49,568 nt of DNA from Candidatus Delongbacteria bacterium (GTDB taxonomy: Bacteria > UBA4055), in assembly GCA_003252515.1 (NCBI GenBank), contig QKDR01000143.1:1-49568 (forward strand), given 5' to 3'. The notes beneath the pieces are model-generated. The model saw only the letters and a program-made list of their open reading frames with translations, was not told where the DNA came from and did no database searches. The translations under genes and the position numbers were made by a program. Below are positions 1 to 8,982 of the stretch, in pieces (the first letter of the stretch is position 1; each line of letters opens with the position of its first letter).

Positions 1-339
1 GCAGTCTTTCAGCAGTTCCAGCCCGATCCCCTTCGTTTTAAGAAAGTTCTTTGCTTTTTGAACAGCTGCCGGCTTATCTATAGTAATAAGGACTACTCTG
101 AGCCCATTCTCAGAAAATTCTTTTGCGAGCTTATCAAATTCAGGAAGCTCTTCTTTACAAGGTTTACACCAGCTTGCCCAGAAATTCACCAAAACCGGTC
201 CTTTTGTGATCAGACTGTCCAGTTCAGTATATAAACCGTCAGTATTTTCGAGCCTGAATGAAGGGGCTTTCTTTAGATCATCCTGACTAAATGCAATAAA
301 AGACAATATTATTAAAATTACGATTATGAATTTTTTCAT
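1..339 (-). CDS. Secreted thioredoxin-like protein (TlpA/ResA type), C-terminus beyond window
   Basis: The frame is open from an ATG at 339 to the window edge (113 codons visible). A signal peptide covers about residues 1-18 (basic start, hydrophobic core, then FSQDD). The active site reads NFWASWCKPCKEELPEF, the CxxC of extracytoplasmic thioredoxins that reduce or exchange disulfides. AAGGAG lies just upstream. The gene is divergent from the formiminotransferase gene, behind a good promoter. It probably acts in the periplasm on disulfides or cytochrome c maturation; the substrate is unknown. Unlike the selenoprotein at 24508 it keeps an ordinary CxxC. Confidence 0.85.
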   Translation of the reverse strand, partial: MKKFIIVILIILSFIAFSQDDLKKAPSFRLENTDGLYTELDSLITKGPVLVNFWASWCKPCKEELPEFDKLAKEFSENGLRVVLITIDKPAAVQKAKNFLKTKGIGLELLKDC

Positions 340-369
340 AATTATACTCCTTAAAATAATTCTTCCGTA

Positions 370-398
370 AATTTATTGTCTAATTACTTTTTTGTCAA
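370..398 (-). promoter_or_regulatory. Promoter for the thioredoxin-like gene
   Basis: On the minus strand TTGACA (398-393), a 17-base spacer and TAAATT (375-370) form a sigma-70-type promoter about 30 bases before the ATG. A weaker plus-strand candidate overlaps it (TTGTCA 392-397, 17 bases, TCTATA 415-420) and could serve the formiminotransferase gene. Confidence 0.55.
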
Positions 399-511
399 TG
401 AAAATATAGTAACTTCTATATATAACATTGAAAAATCCCATAAATAAATTCTTTGATTATTTATTCAATTTTATTATTTTTACATCGCTTACTAAATAAA
501 ATGAGGTTCTG

Positions 512-2197
512 ATGAAAATAGTAGAATGCGTACCTAATTTCAGCGAAGGCAGAAATATGGCTGTAATTGATCAGATAACTGACGAGATCAAAAAAATTAA
601 AGGAGTAAAACTGCTTGATGTGGATCCCGGTTTTGATACTAACAGAACTGTGGTAACGTTCGTCGGTGATCCTGAAAGTGTAAAAGAGGCAGCGTTCAAT
701 GCTGTAAAAAAATCACATCAGCTGATAGATATGACCAAACACAAAGGTGCTCATCCCAGATTCGGCGCCTGTGATGTCTGCCCGATCATCCCGGTAAGCG
801 GTATTTCTATGGATGAGTGTGTTACTATTGCCAGGGATCTGGGGAAAAAACTGGGTAAAGAACTTGATTATCCGGTTTATTTTTACGAATATGCAGCCAC
901 AAAGAAAGAAAGAAAGAACCTCGCATGGGTCAGACAGGGTGAGTATGAGGAACTTGAATCCAACCTGAAGCAGGCAGACAGAGTTCCGGATGCCGGTCCC
1001 TGTAAGTTTCAACCGAAAGTTGGCGCAACTGCTGTCAGCGCTAGAGATTTTCTTATCGCCTACAATGTAAACCTGAATACGAAAAACGCAAAACTTGCAC
1101 ACGACATAGCTTTGAACATAAGAGAACAGGGCCGATTCCTTAAAGATGAAAATGATAAATTCGTAAAAGACAAAGAAGGAAATAAAGTCAAACAGCCAGG
1201 TATTTTTAAGAACTGCAAGGCTATCGGATGGTATGTTGACGATTATAAAAGAGCTCAGATCTCGATCAATCTGACAAATTTTCATATTACATCAATGCAC
1301 GATGTTTTCGATGAAATTTCCAGACAAGCCACAGAAAAAGGATTAAGAGTTACGGGAAGCGAGATAGTAGGAGTTGTTCCGAAAGAAGCGATGATAAAAG
1401 CCGGAATTCACTATCTTGAGAAACAGGGATCATGCGCCGGAGTTGACGACAGCGAGCTGATCAAGATCGCTGTTCAGTCCCTGGGATTGTCAGATGTCGC
1501 AGAGTTCAGAACCGATGAAAAGATTATTGAGTACATGATAACATCCGAAGGAAAACTTGCAGATCTGACAGTATCCGGTTTCTGCGACATGCTTTCTTCT
1601 GATGCACCGGCTCCGGGCGGGGGATCAGTAGCGGCCCTATGCGGTACTCTTGCAGCGAGCCTGGGGGCGATGGTAATGAACCTGACATACGGGAAAAAAG
1701 GATACAGGCAATTCGACGATGAGGTGAACGTACTGGGGAAAGAACTTCAGCTGCGTAAATCCGAACTGCTGTATCTGATAGATGCCGACACTGAAGCTTT
1801 CAATGTCCTAATGGACGCTTTAAGCGCTAAATCAAAGGCTAAAAGCTCTGATGATGAAATAGAACTCAAAGAAGCTGAAAAGAAATATTACGATGCTACA
1901 GTTCTTGCAACTGAAGTCCCGCTTAAGGTCATGTCGAAGATAATTGAATTGGCCGCACCTTTGAAAAGAATCGCCGAGATAGGCAATGTAAACGCCGCCA
2001 GCGACGCTGGGGTCGCTGCATTACTCATCCAGTCGGGAGTAAAAAGTGCAGGGCTTAATGTCAAGATCAATCTGTCGGGATTCGACAGCTCGGATGAGTA
2101 TAAAAACGTAACTCTTAAAAAAATGAACGACATACTTTCTTCAGTTGACAGTCTTACTCAGAGTATATTAGAAATAGTAGACAGCAAGATCAAATGA
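512..2197 (+). CDS. ftcD: Formiminotransferase-cyclodeaminase (bifunctional)
   Basis: A 561-residue protein close to the size of animal FTCD (about 540). The N-terminal part is glutamate formimidoyltransferase, opening MKIVECVPNFSEGRN, with the conserved HKGAHPRFGACDVCP block around His81. From about residue 345 to the end is the all-helical formimidoyl-THF cyclodeaminase, with the glycine-rich DAPAPGGGSVAALCG segment. Together they move the formimino group of N-formimino-glutamate (from histidine breakdown) to tetrahydrofolate and release ammonia, giving methenyl-THF. A GAGG site precedes the ATG. No other hut gene is in the window. Function is firm from family resemblance. Confidence 0.95.
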   Translation: MKIVECVPNFSEGRNMAVIDQITDEIKKIKGVKLLDVDPGFDTNRTVVTFVGDPESVKEAAFNAVKKSHQLIDMTKHKGAHPRFGACDVCPIIPVSGISMDECVTIARDLGKKLGKELDYPVYFYEYAATKKERKNLAWVRQGEYEELESNLKQADRVPDAGPCKFQPKVGATAVSARDFLIAYNVNLNTKNAKLAHDIALNIREQGRFLKDENDKFVKDKEGNKVKQPGIFKNCKAIGWYVDDYKRAQISINLTNFHITSMHDVFDEISRQATEKGLRVTGSEIVGVVPKEAMIKAGIHYLEKQGSCAGVDDSELIKIAVQSLGLSDVAEFRTDEKIIEYMITSEGKLADLTVSGFCDMLSSDAPAPGGGSVAALCGTLAASLGAMVMNLTYGKKGYRQFDDEVNVLGKELQLRKSELLYLIDADTEAFNVLMDALSAKSKAKSSDDEIELKEAEKKYYDATVLATEVPLKVMSKIIELAAPLKRIAEIGNVNAASDAGVAALLIQSGVKSAGLNVKINLSGFDSSDEYKNVTLKKMNDILSSVDSLTQSILEIVDSKIK

Positions 2198-2216
2198 TTT
2201 TCAAAGTAACCGCCAG

Positions 2217-2250
2217 TAAAAAAGGAGATCGTGAGATCTCCTTTTTATTT
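2217..2250. terminator. Bidirectional intrinsic terminator
   Basis: A perfect stem GGAGATC/GATCTCC (2224-2230 and 2235-2241) with a 4-base loop is flanked by A-rich and T-rich runs, so it can end both the ftcD transcript and the converging dnaE-like transcript. The last bases overlap the stop codon of the dnaE-like gene. Confidence 0.85.
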
Positions 2251-5226
2251 TATACCAATATAAAAGGGGACCTCTTTTAAAAGAAATTTCAACTTATACA
2301 AATTCAATTCATTCAGGTCTATTTTACCATTAAGTCCCAGCGCCTGTTTTGTATCAGAGAAATAAAGTTCCAATGAACAGTTCCCTTTATCAGAGATAAA
2401 CTTAGAGATCCCGTCGACAATACTGTTATCTTCGCTTTCGATTGATGCGTAGAGTATAAAATGATGGTTTTCATAAATATTTTCTATTCCGTGCCCTACA
2501 CGACCGGATCCGGGTTTCAAGAAACTGCAGAGTTCACATATTTCAGCTTCGGAAGAAGTAAATACAAGCCCTGTGAATTCGTCCTCAAAGTTCTTCTTTT
2601 CTTCTACGGTAAAATCCGTGGCGGAATCAACAGATATTTCGATTTCTGATATTTCGAAAAGCTCATTCTGGAGAGTATCTTCTTTTTTTATAGATTTATA
2701 ATACTTGTCGTTCATTTCGGACAATTCTTTCCGGTTTCTGTTAAAAATATCGAAGAACCCTATCTTTACAAGAATATCTATAGTGTTATGCCTTATTAAG
2801 TTCTTGTCGCATTTTTCTATGAAGTCCTGAAATGACATAGGCTCGTACTCATTAATGAAATCGAATAAATAATCCGAAATTTTCTGTGATATCCCTTTTA
2901 CACAGTAAAGAGGCAGAATAACATTCTTATCTTTTATTTCAGCTTCTTTATTCAGGCTGAGAAGTGATATCTTAATGAATTTGTAACCTGAATCTTTAAG
3001 GAATTTTATATATTTTCTCCATTCGCCGCCTGATCTTACTTCCTTTTCAAAAATGAATTTAACAAAACGGTCCGGATACTTTTCTTTCAATTCCAGAATT
3101 CTTAACGCTATCACTGTTTTAGCGGCGATCTCTGACAGAGAAAGGTAAAAAACGGTCGGTTGAACGGCTGCTCTTATATATTCACACTTCTCAGTACAGT
3201 TTTTGTTCTCTGATAACAGATTAAGTATAGAATTGAACTGGATCAGACTTGTTGATTCAAGTAGTCTTCTTTTCAATGAAAGGGTTTCTTTTGATGAGAA
3301 TAGTTTGTCGCAGATATAATAGAACTGCTCTTTGAAGACAATGAATCCCCGGGTGATCTGGAGCTCTTTTTTATACCTGATGCCCGGGGCCCCCGGAGAT
3401 TGCCTGTTCAAAAGAAAACTGAGATTGGATCTCCCGGACTCAAGATAAATTATCAGGTTGCAGAATGGATCTTTGCTCAGTTCAAGATATTTTTCTCTCA
3501 TATGGCTGTAGCTGAAATACGGTATCATCGCAAGATCATCTGAAATAATCTTTTCTGTCAGCTTCTCAGAAATCTTATTAAGGCTGGTCTCTACGAGAGG
3601 TCCCAGTTCAAAGTGCCTTCTGAGATCCAGGTAGCCGTTGGACTCGATATTTATATTCCATACTCCGAAATATCTCGCTGTACTCATGTTATAAAATGAA
3701 ACATCCAGCGGCATTTCATCGGATCTGGATGTTACAGGCAGTATAGTTTTAACGTCTTCACCACTTATTACTATCTGATTCGTATTCGTATTATAATTTC
3801 TGAAAACATCATCAAAATTTACAGCTACTTTAAGTATCTCTTTCTGGTCGGGATATTTTTCAAAAAGATCTTTAACTTCCTTGCTGTTCAGGATTTCCTC
3901 AAGCTGACCAGTCGATCTAAAATTCTGTTTATAATTCCTGAGAAGTATTTCAGACAGTTCTTTACTAAGCCCGTATTCAGATGTTAAAGTATTAATAATA
4001 GCCGTAAAGTGCCATTTCACATAATCGCTCAGAAAACAAATCCTGTCTGCAGGAAATTTACCGGCCAGATATTCGAATAGCTTATGACGGCTTTCCGGAG
4101 ATACAATAACAGTGATCTGAGGGTGGATCTTCTTGTTCGCCAGAACAGATCTGTGATAGTGATTTGAAGTGAAAACAGGTGTGGAAAGAGAAAGTCCGAA
4201 CAAATATGCAAGATGCAGGTCACTGATAAAACCCGAGAAGAAAATATCACGAGCGTAAATATTATAGAATTCCTTTTTTGCTTCGAGCATGAACAGAATA
4301 AGCGAAGATATATTATGTTTTCTAATATAAGCGAGCTCTTCAGTTATTAATGATTTCAGGACATCACTTTTGTCGTCAAACAGCAATTTCGTTTCAGCTT
4401 TAAGTGTTTCAAAACTCGAATAGTCGATCTTCCATTTAATATTAAGATCAGGATATTTAACAGGGACTTCTTCGAGAATGAAATGACATGACTTAGCTAT
4501 TTCAGACACATTTTCTACAGTTTTGTGATCGAAAATACTGTTTAAGTTTTCAACATTCTGTAAAAATTGATCCCGGTAATGCCTGATCTGCTTCGTTCCT
4601 GAAAATCTCGAAGCCATTTCTTTAAGTTTATGGTCACCTTCATTCAGATAATAAACAGGATTACATCCTAAAAGACGGATCCTGCCGGCTGAACTCATAA
4701 ATGACAGTTTTTCAGAAATCAGATTACTTTCAGATTCCTTCTCAGAATTGCATACAAAATATAAATCATTGATATCAATTCCTGTTACGGTTATTCTTTT
4801 CAGGATATATTCAGGATCATCTTCAGTTTCAACACTTTCTGAAAGAATATCTATTTTATACAGATTGATACAAATAAAACAATCGTGCAGAACTGAGATA
4901 TCGTCAACCAGACAGTAGCAGTATTTTTTATCATATCTGAATTTACGGACCAGATCAAGAACACTTTTATAACCGGAATAGTTTTTTATCAGCAAAGATA
5001 TCCTGAAGTATTTATCATTTTCGAGCCTGCAGAAGAAATCTGTACCAATTATAGGTTTGATGCCGAAATCAAGACATTTTGTATAGAACTCCGCTATACC
5101 TGAGAAATTACCATGGTCAGTCATCCCGAGAAATTTGACGCCTTTGCTCCTAGCATTGGTAACAAGGTCATCGAATTTTATCGTTCCTTCCGGTTTTGTA
5201 TACTGGCTGTATATTATAAGCGACAT
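2245..5226 (-). CDS. DnaE-like protein lacking the polymerase catalytic aspartates
   Basis: A 993-residue protein with the layout of bacterial DNA polymerase III alpha: a PHP-like start (MTDHGNFSGIAEFY near 35-48, but the first histidine motif is lost), a palm region, a recognisable finger block (GFIVFKEQFYYICDKLF, then the stretch matching KGVGEKA as KGISQKI) and a DnaE-like C-terminal tail. By eye alignment the catalytic PDxDxDF motif is replaced by HPQITVIV (368-375), so the two aspartates become Gln370 and Thr372. The third aspartate (FDFLG) falls at Asn526. The glycine-rich GPGRGS loop is gone and the OB-fold region looks shortened. It should not polymerise DNA and may be a structural or regulatory paralogue. 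It lies 3 bases after tsaC in the same operon; no imuA/imuB neighbours. Confidence 0.75.
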   Translation of the reverse strand: MSLIIYSQYTKPEGTIKFDDLVTNARSKGVKFLGMTDHGNFSGIAEFYTKCLDFGIKPIIGTDFFCRLENDKYFRISLLIKNYSGYKSVLDLVRKFRYDKKYCYCLVDDISVLHDCFICINLYKIDILSESVETEDDPEYILKRITVTGIDINDLYFVCNSEKESESNLISEKLSFMSSAGRIRLLGCNPVYYLNEGDHKLKEMASRFSGTKQIRHYRDQFLQNVENLNSIFDHKTVENVSEIAKSCHFILEEVPVKYPDLNIKWKIDYSSFETLKAETKLLFDDKSDVLKSLITEELAYIRKHNISSLILFMLEAKKEFYNIYARDIFFSGFISDLHLAYLFGLSLSTPVFTSNHYHRSVLANKKIHPQITVIVSPESRHKLFEYLAGKFPADRICFLSDYVKWHFTAIINTLTSEYGLSKELSEILLRNYKQNFRSTGQLEEILNSKEVKDLFEKYPDQKEILKVAVNFDDVFRNYNTNTNQIVISGEDVKTILPVTSRSDEMPLDVSFYNMSTARYFGVWNINIESNGYLDLRRHFELGPLVETSLNKISEKLTEKIISDDLAMIPYFSYSHMREKYLELSKDPFCNLIIYLESGRSNLSFLLNRQSPGAPGIRYKKELQITRGFIVFKEQFYYICDKLFSSKETLSLKRRLLESTSLIQFNSILNLLSENKNCTEKCEYIRAAVQPTVFYLSLSEIAAKTVIALRILELKEKYPDRFVKFIFEKEVRSGGEWRKYIKFLKDSGYKFIKISLLSLNKEAEIKDKNVILPLYCVKGISQKISDYLFDFINEYEPMSFQDFIEKCDKNLIRHNTIDILVKIGFFDIFNRNRKELSEMNDKYYKSIKKEDTLQNELFEISEIEISVDSATDFTVEEKKNFEDEFTGLVFTSSEAEICELCSFLKPGSGRVGHGIENIYENHHFILYASIESEDNSIVDGISKFISDKGNCSLELYFSDTKQALGLNGKIDLNELNLYKLKFLLKEVPFYIGIK

Positions 5227-5229
5227 CCT

Positions 5230-5853
5230 CTAGATCACCTCGAATTTCTTTTTAATGATCTCAACAGTTTCTTTATCTGAAGATCTTAGTATTCTTATTT
5301 TTTGTATATCACAATATAACTCTACGATCGTAGAGGACTTACTGCCTCCCGTTTTACCTCTGTATATATGGTCAACAGATTTGTCCCATCTTGAAATTAT
5401 CATTTCGATATCATTAAGATCGGGTTCGCCGGAAATATTAACGCTGGTACTTATTATACCTGTTCCCAATGCCATTGTGATATCACGTACTACACCAAAA
5501 TCCGTATATCTTACTGCAACTTTTTTATAATCTGATAAGAACTTGTATCCTGAAGAAGGATTTTTATCCGAAACAACAGTAATTCTGCCGGGCCACAACT
5601 CTTCTTTCAGCAGGTATTCCGTGAATGAAATCAAGAAATCGTTAAAATCAAAATACAGTTTCAGTCTTTCGGGAGATGAATCAAGTATTATAAACGGTTT
5701 CTGATCTCTTTTTTTTAGTTCCTGAAGCCTTTTGACTGCATCTTTATTGCGGGGGTCGCACGAGAGTCCAAAAATGGTATCGGTAGGTATAATTACTATA
5801 CCTCCGTTCTTAATGGTCTGAATTGCGGTATGAAGCTCATTTTTGTCTTTCAT
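5230..5853 (-). CDS. tsaC: Threonylcarbamoyl-AMP synthase (TsaC/Sua5/YrdC family)
   Basis: A 207-residue single-domain YrdC protein. Visible signatures are IIPTDTIFGLSCD near residues 21-33, KKRDQKPFIIL, the WPGRITVV segment and the nucleotide-binding KSSTIVEL near the C-terminus. It makes threonylcarbamoyl-AMP from threonine, bicarbonate and ATP for the t6A37 modification of ANN-decoding tRNAs. It lacks the extra Sua5 domain, so the short TsaC form is the better name. A TATAAT sits only five bases before the ATG and there is no Shine-Dalgarno site, so a leaderless message is possible. The dnaE-like gene follows after 3 bases. Confidence 0.9.
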   Translation of the reverse strand: MKDKNELHTAIQTIKNGGIVIIPTDTIFGLSCDPRNKDAVKRLQELKKRDQKPFIILDSSPERLKLYFDFNDFLISFTEYLLKEELWPGRITVVSDKNPSSGYKFLSDYKKVAVRYTDFGVVRDITMALGTGIISTSVNISGEPDLNDIEMIISRWDKSVDHIYRGKTGGSKSSTIVELYCDIQKIRILRSSDKETVEIIKKKFEVI

Positions 5854-5895
5854 ACCGGATTATAAGAATTTTTTTTAAAAGAAAATAGAAAAATA

Positions 5896-6429
5896 TTAAA
5901 TATCGTAACCTATACCTTTAAGCCAGTTACCTACTTTCTGCCTTACTTCTTCATGATAATAATTATCCCACCTTTCCTTGTCGCCGATATGTTTGACAAG
6001 AACTTCCTCGATCTCTTCCAGTGATGCGATATTTGCAATTGATGTATTTATTGTTACTTTAAGGTCCTCGTTAAACCCGTCTATAGAATTCATGTACTTT
6101 TCTATTATTTTTTTCACTTCCATGATAGTGATCGTCGGGATGGGTTCGTAATCATCCTGCTTAATGAACCTTATCCTTTTAATGAGTTCTTTTTCATCTA
6201 CTTCTTCATTTGGTGAATAAATTTTTTCATGGTACATATCATCGTCTTCCGAATCGTTACTCCACTCCTCTAAGGCTGTCAGCTGCTGCTCATAATCATC
6301 TTCTACGCTCGATGCGATATTTTCGTCAATGTAGACGATCTCGCCGGTTTCTTTGTTGAGATAATAAGTTATATCTTCCGCTTTCTCATGCATCGCCCGG
6401 ATGATTTCATCAATATCTAGATCTACCAT
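5896..6429 (-). CDS. UPF0158 family protein
   Basis: A 177-residue acidic protein. The N-terminal YYLNKETGEIVYI, a long acidic middle, and the C-terminal pattern with WDNYYHEEVRQKVGNWLKGIG match the UPF0158 family (usually LxxETGEV at the start and WYxFRxE...WLxxxGI at the end). The function of that family is not known. It starts behind AAAGGATT and a good promoter. The tsaC gene follows after 42 AT-rich bases. Family call from pattern memory; no enzymatic motif seen. Confidence 0.6.
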   Translation of the reverse strand: MVDLDIDEIIRAMHEKAEDITYYLNKETGEIVYIDENIASSVEDDYEQQLTALEEWSNDSEDDDMYHEKIYSPNEEVDEKELIKRIRFIKQDDYEPIPTITIMEVKKIIEKYMNSIDGFNEDLKVTINTSIANIASLEEIEEVLVKHIGDKERWDNYYHEEVRQKVGNWLKGIGYDI

Positions 6430-6469
6430 TTATAATCCTTTATTTAATTTCACACGGAATTTTTCGACA

Positions 6470-6499
6470 AATATATCAATTATGATAAGACAATGTCAA
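6470..6499 (-). promoter_or_regulatory. Promoter for the UPF0158 gene
   Basis: Minus-strand TTGACA (6499-6494), an 18-base spacer and TATATT (6475-6470) lie about 40 bases before the ATG at 6429. Confidence 0.6.
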
Positions 6500-6537
6500 T
6501 AGAAAAATTCAATAAAATTAATGAACAATTTTAAAAT

Positions 6538-8874
6538 TCACTGAAGGGGATAACCTACAGACAGAAAAATTCTGTTGTTTTTATTGATAATCCCATTGCC
6601 TGCCGTAATACCGAACCCGGCTTCTATAGGCGCAAGTTTAGTATTAAATATGATCCCTGTATAGAACGAATTCAAAAATCTTCTGTAGTTCCATTTAATT
6701 TCCGGTTCATCAAACCAGAACGCGTTCAGGTAATATGCTGCAGAAAAATACAGATCAAATAGCGCCGAATCTTTTATAAGAAGATCGTAACGGTTCTTTA
6801 TTCTAAAATACTGAATTACCGAATACTCCTCAAAAGAAGTTCCGGGGATAGTTTTTATCCCGCCGATCAGATATCTTTCATTAAATGGGACAAGATTATC
6901 GCCCGTACCTCCCGACACACCAAGTTCCACATTTAATTTTCTGAAAATATTTTTATATCCGGACAATTCCCACCATGTTTTCTGGAATTTCATCAGATCA
7001 TCGAAATCATACATGCCGGTTTCAATATTCCATGAGAAATAAACGCCTTTGCTCGGTACGACATTATCGTTCCTGCTGTCCGCCAGGATCCTGAATATTC
7101 CGGACGTTCTCTCATTCGAGCTTGCACCGTTGTCTATGAATTCCTGTATGATCGTAAACATCCCCTGATAATTGTCGAAAATCTGGAACCCCAGATTTAG
7201 ACCGGCTCCATATCTTTCTTCTTCATATCTGAGGTCATATAGCTGTTCATGATCCGTATCGTAAAAATTTCTTTCTTTGATCTGATAGTACGGCATTACT
7301 TCAAAAAAAAGAGTTGATCTTTTCATGAAAGGATTATAGTGAGAGATCTCAATTCTGTTAAAACTTTCACCGAAAGTAATACCAGCATAAATTTCTGCTC
7401 TTTTGCCGTAAACATTTTTATTGGCAACCTCAACGAGTCCGAGAAAACCTCTGTCTGTCTGATAATTTGCCCCTAATCTTATCAAGTGATACGGTTTTTC
7501 TTCAACGATGAAAGTTAATTCACATTTTTCCCGGTCCAATTCATAATTTACTTTATGAAAAAGTCCGGTACTATACAGATTATCTACCGAATTCTCCAAG
7601 TCATTAATATTTAAAGGTTTTTCAGTTGATACAGTAAGTTCTTCTCTAATGAATTTTTTTCTAGTGGAAGTATCACCCGTAATTCTTATACTTTTCAGAC
7701 TGCCTTCCTTAATCAATAAAGTATCAGGTTCACCCTCAATATATGACACATCACAAAGCATATATCCTTGATTTCTATAAAATTTTCTCACTGCGGCAAC
7801 AGCTTCCCTATCGTTCAGAATGCCGTTCAATTCTTTTATTATTTCATCTTTATCAAAAGAGCTGACGCCTGTGATTTGTGGAAGATGATCTATATTTGAT
7901 ATTATTTTTTGAGACTTATGCTCTTCATCTCCTACCAGCTTTCTTATCTCAGCGATCTTTTTATCTGTCTCAATATATCCGAGTCGTATCAGTGAATCAG
8001 GATCATTAAGTTCGGTTACCGAAACATCTTCAACATCCGGTCGTAATACAATGCCGGCGTTTTCCAGACTTTTCTCAATATTGGATTTTGTCATCAGAAT
8101 TGATATCCTGTCTAAAAGCTCAATAAAATTATATTCTCTGGATTTGTATGGAGAATCATGAGTTGTATTCGATGCAATGACCACATCGCATTCATCAAGT
8201 ACGCTTACAGGTATATTATCTGTCAACCCTCCGTCAAGCAGCATCATATCTTTATATCGAACAGGCTTAAAAAGACCGGGGAACGACATTGAACCGAGAA
8301 TAATCAGAGGCAGATCCCCGTTTCTGAATACCACTTTCGAAGAATTCTGAATGTCGGAACAAACAATTCTGAGCTTGTATTTCAATTTATCAAAATCATT
8401 GCTGCAGTATTCAGAACTGTTCACAAATGATCTGATTTTCTTTAAAACCTTGTGCCCGTTATTCAAAGCATTCGGCAGCTGGATCCCGGATTCAGTGAGT
8501 TCGAGCTCAACTACTGTTCTGTCCGATGTTTTCTTAATATAATTCTCGGTCATATTCCTGTCGGGTTTATTAGTAAAGACCTCCTGACTGTCGGATTCTT
8601 TTATCATCTTCTCGATCTGATATGTATTATAGCCCAGGCAGTACAAACCGGCTATCATTGCTCCCATGCTTGATCCGGATATCATATAAGGTTCAATACC
8701 TTCTTCTTCCAATCTTCTGAGCACACCAATATGAGCAAAACCTCTTACGCCTCCGCCTGACAGAGCTATCCCGATCTTAGGATATTCCTGAGAATTTACT
8801 TCAACTTCATCCGGAACTGACGAATATAGCAAATTAATTAAGGTCAGTAATATTAAAACAATTATTCTGAACAT
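6538..8874 (-). CDS. Patatin-like phospholipase fused to POTRA and Omp85-type barrel
   Basis: A 778-residue protein with a signal peptide (about 1-18). The patatin domain follows: oxyanion loop SGGGVRGFAHIG near 39-50, nucleophile elbow GSSMG with Ser69, and catalytic Asp214 in LLDGGLTDN. A POTRA-like segment (about 385-460, KSIRITGDTSTRKKF) and a C-terminal surface-antigen beta-barrel with many alternating aromatic strands follow. This is the layout of PlpD-type (type Vd) autotransporters and of FCB-group patatin-BamA proteins. It should lie in the outer membrane and act as a lipid acyl hydrolase. The -10 box ends 6 bases before the ATG, so the message may be leaderless. A GTG/ATG further in would cut the signal peptide, so this start is preferred. 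Confidence 0.88.
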   Translation of the reverse strand: MFRIIVLILLTLINLLYSSVPDEVEVNSQEYPKIGIALSGGGVRGFAHIGVLRRLEEEGIEPYMISGSSMGAMIAGLYCLGYNTYQIEKMIKESDSQEVFTNKPDRNMTENYIKKTSDRTVVELELTESGIQLPNALNNGHKVLKKIRSFVNSSEYCSNDFDKLKYKLRIVCSDIQNSSKVVFRNGDLPLIILGSMSFPGLFKPVRYKDMMLLDGGLTDNIPVSVLDECDVVIASNTTHDSPYKSREYNFIELLDRISILMTKSNIEKSLENAGIVLRPDVEDVSVTELNDPDSLIRLGYIETDKKIAEIRKLVGDEEHKSQKIISNIDHLPQITGVSSFDKDEIIKELNGILNDREAVAAVRKFYRNQGYMLCDVSYIEGEPDTLLIKEGSLKSIRITGDTSTRKKFIREELTVSTEKPLNINDLENSVDNLYSTGLFHKVNYELDREKCELTFIVEEKPYHLIRLGANYQTDRGFLGLVEVANKNVYGKRAEIYAGITFGESFNRIEISHYNPFMKRSTLFFEVMPYYQIKERNFYDTDHEQLYDLRYEEERYGAGLNLGFQIFDNYQGMFTIIQEFIDNGASSNERTSGIFRILADSRNDNVVPSKGVYFSWNIETGMYDFDDLMKFQKTWWELSGYKNIFRKLNVELGVSGGTGDNLVPFNERYLIGGIKTIPGTSFEEYSVIQYFRIKNRYDLLIKDSALFDLYFSAAYYLNAFWFDEPEIKWNYRRFLNSFYTGIIFNTKLAPIEAGFGITAGNGIINKNNRIFLSVGYPLQ

Positions 8875-8880
8875 AGGCGA

Positions 8881-8909
8881 AATATAATTATTACTTTCAT
8901 TTTAAGCAA
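8881..8909 (-). promoter_or_regulatory. Promoter for the patatin gene (leaderless candidate)
   Basis: Minus-strand TTGCTT (8909-8904), a 17-base spacer and TATATT (8886-8881) place the expected transcription start at or within a base or two of the ATG at 8874. No Shine-Dalgarno site is visible. Confidence 0.5.
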
Positions 8910-8933
8910 TACTGCAAAATAGCGGGTTTGTTG

Positions 8934-8962
8934 TTGTCAAAGCTTCATTTTTTCTATATCTT
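8934..8962 (+). promoter_or_regulatory. Promoter for the methyltransferase gene
   Basis: TTGTCA (8934-8939), a 17-base spacer and TATCTT (8957-8962) would start transcription near 8970, leaving only about 13 leader bases before the ATG at 8983. No Shine-Dalgarno site is seen there. Confidence 0.45.
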
Positions 8963-8982
8963 ACAAAAAAATCACGGCTGCA

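Noticed and set aside
2245-5226. ImuC-type error-prone polymerase or normal dnaE
   Set aside because: The catalytic aspartate motif is missing and no imuA or imuB-like gene is next to it.
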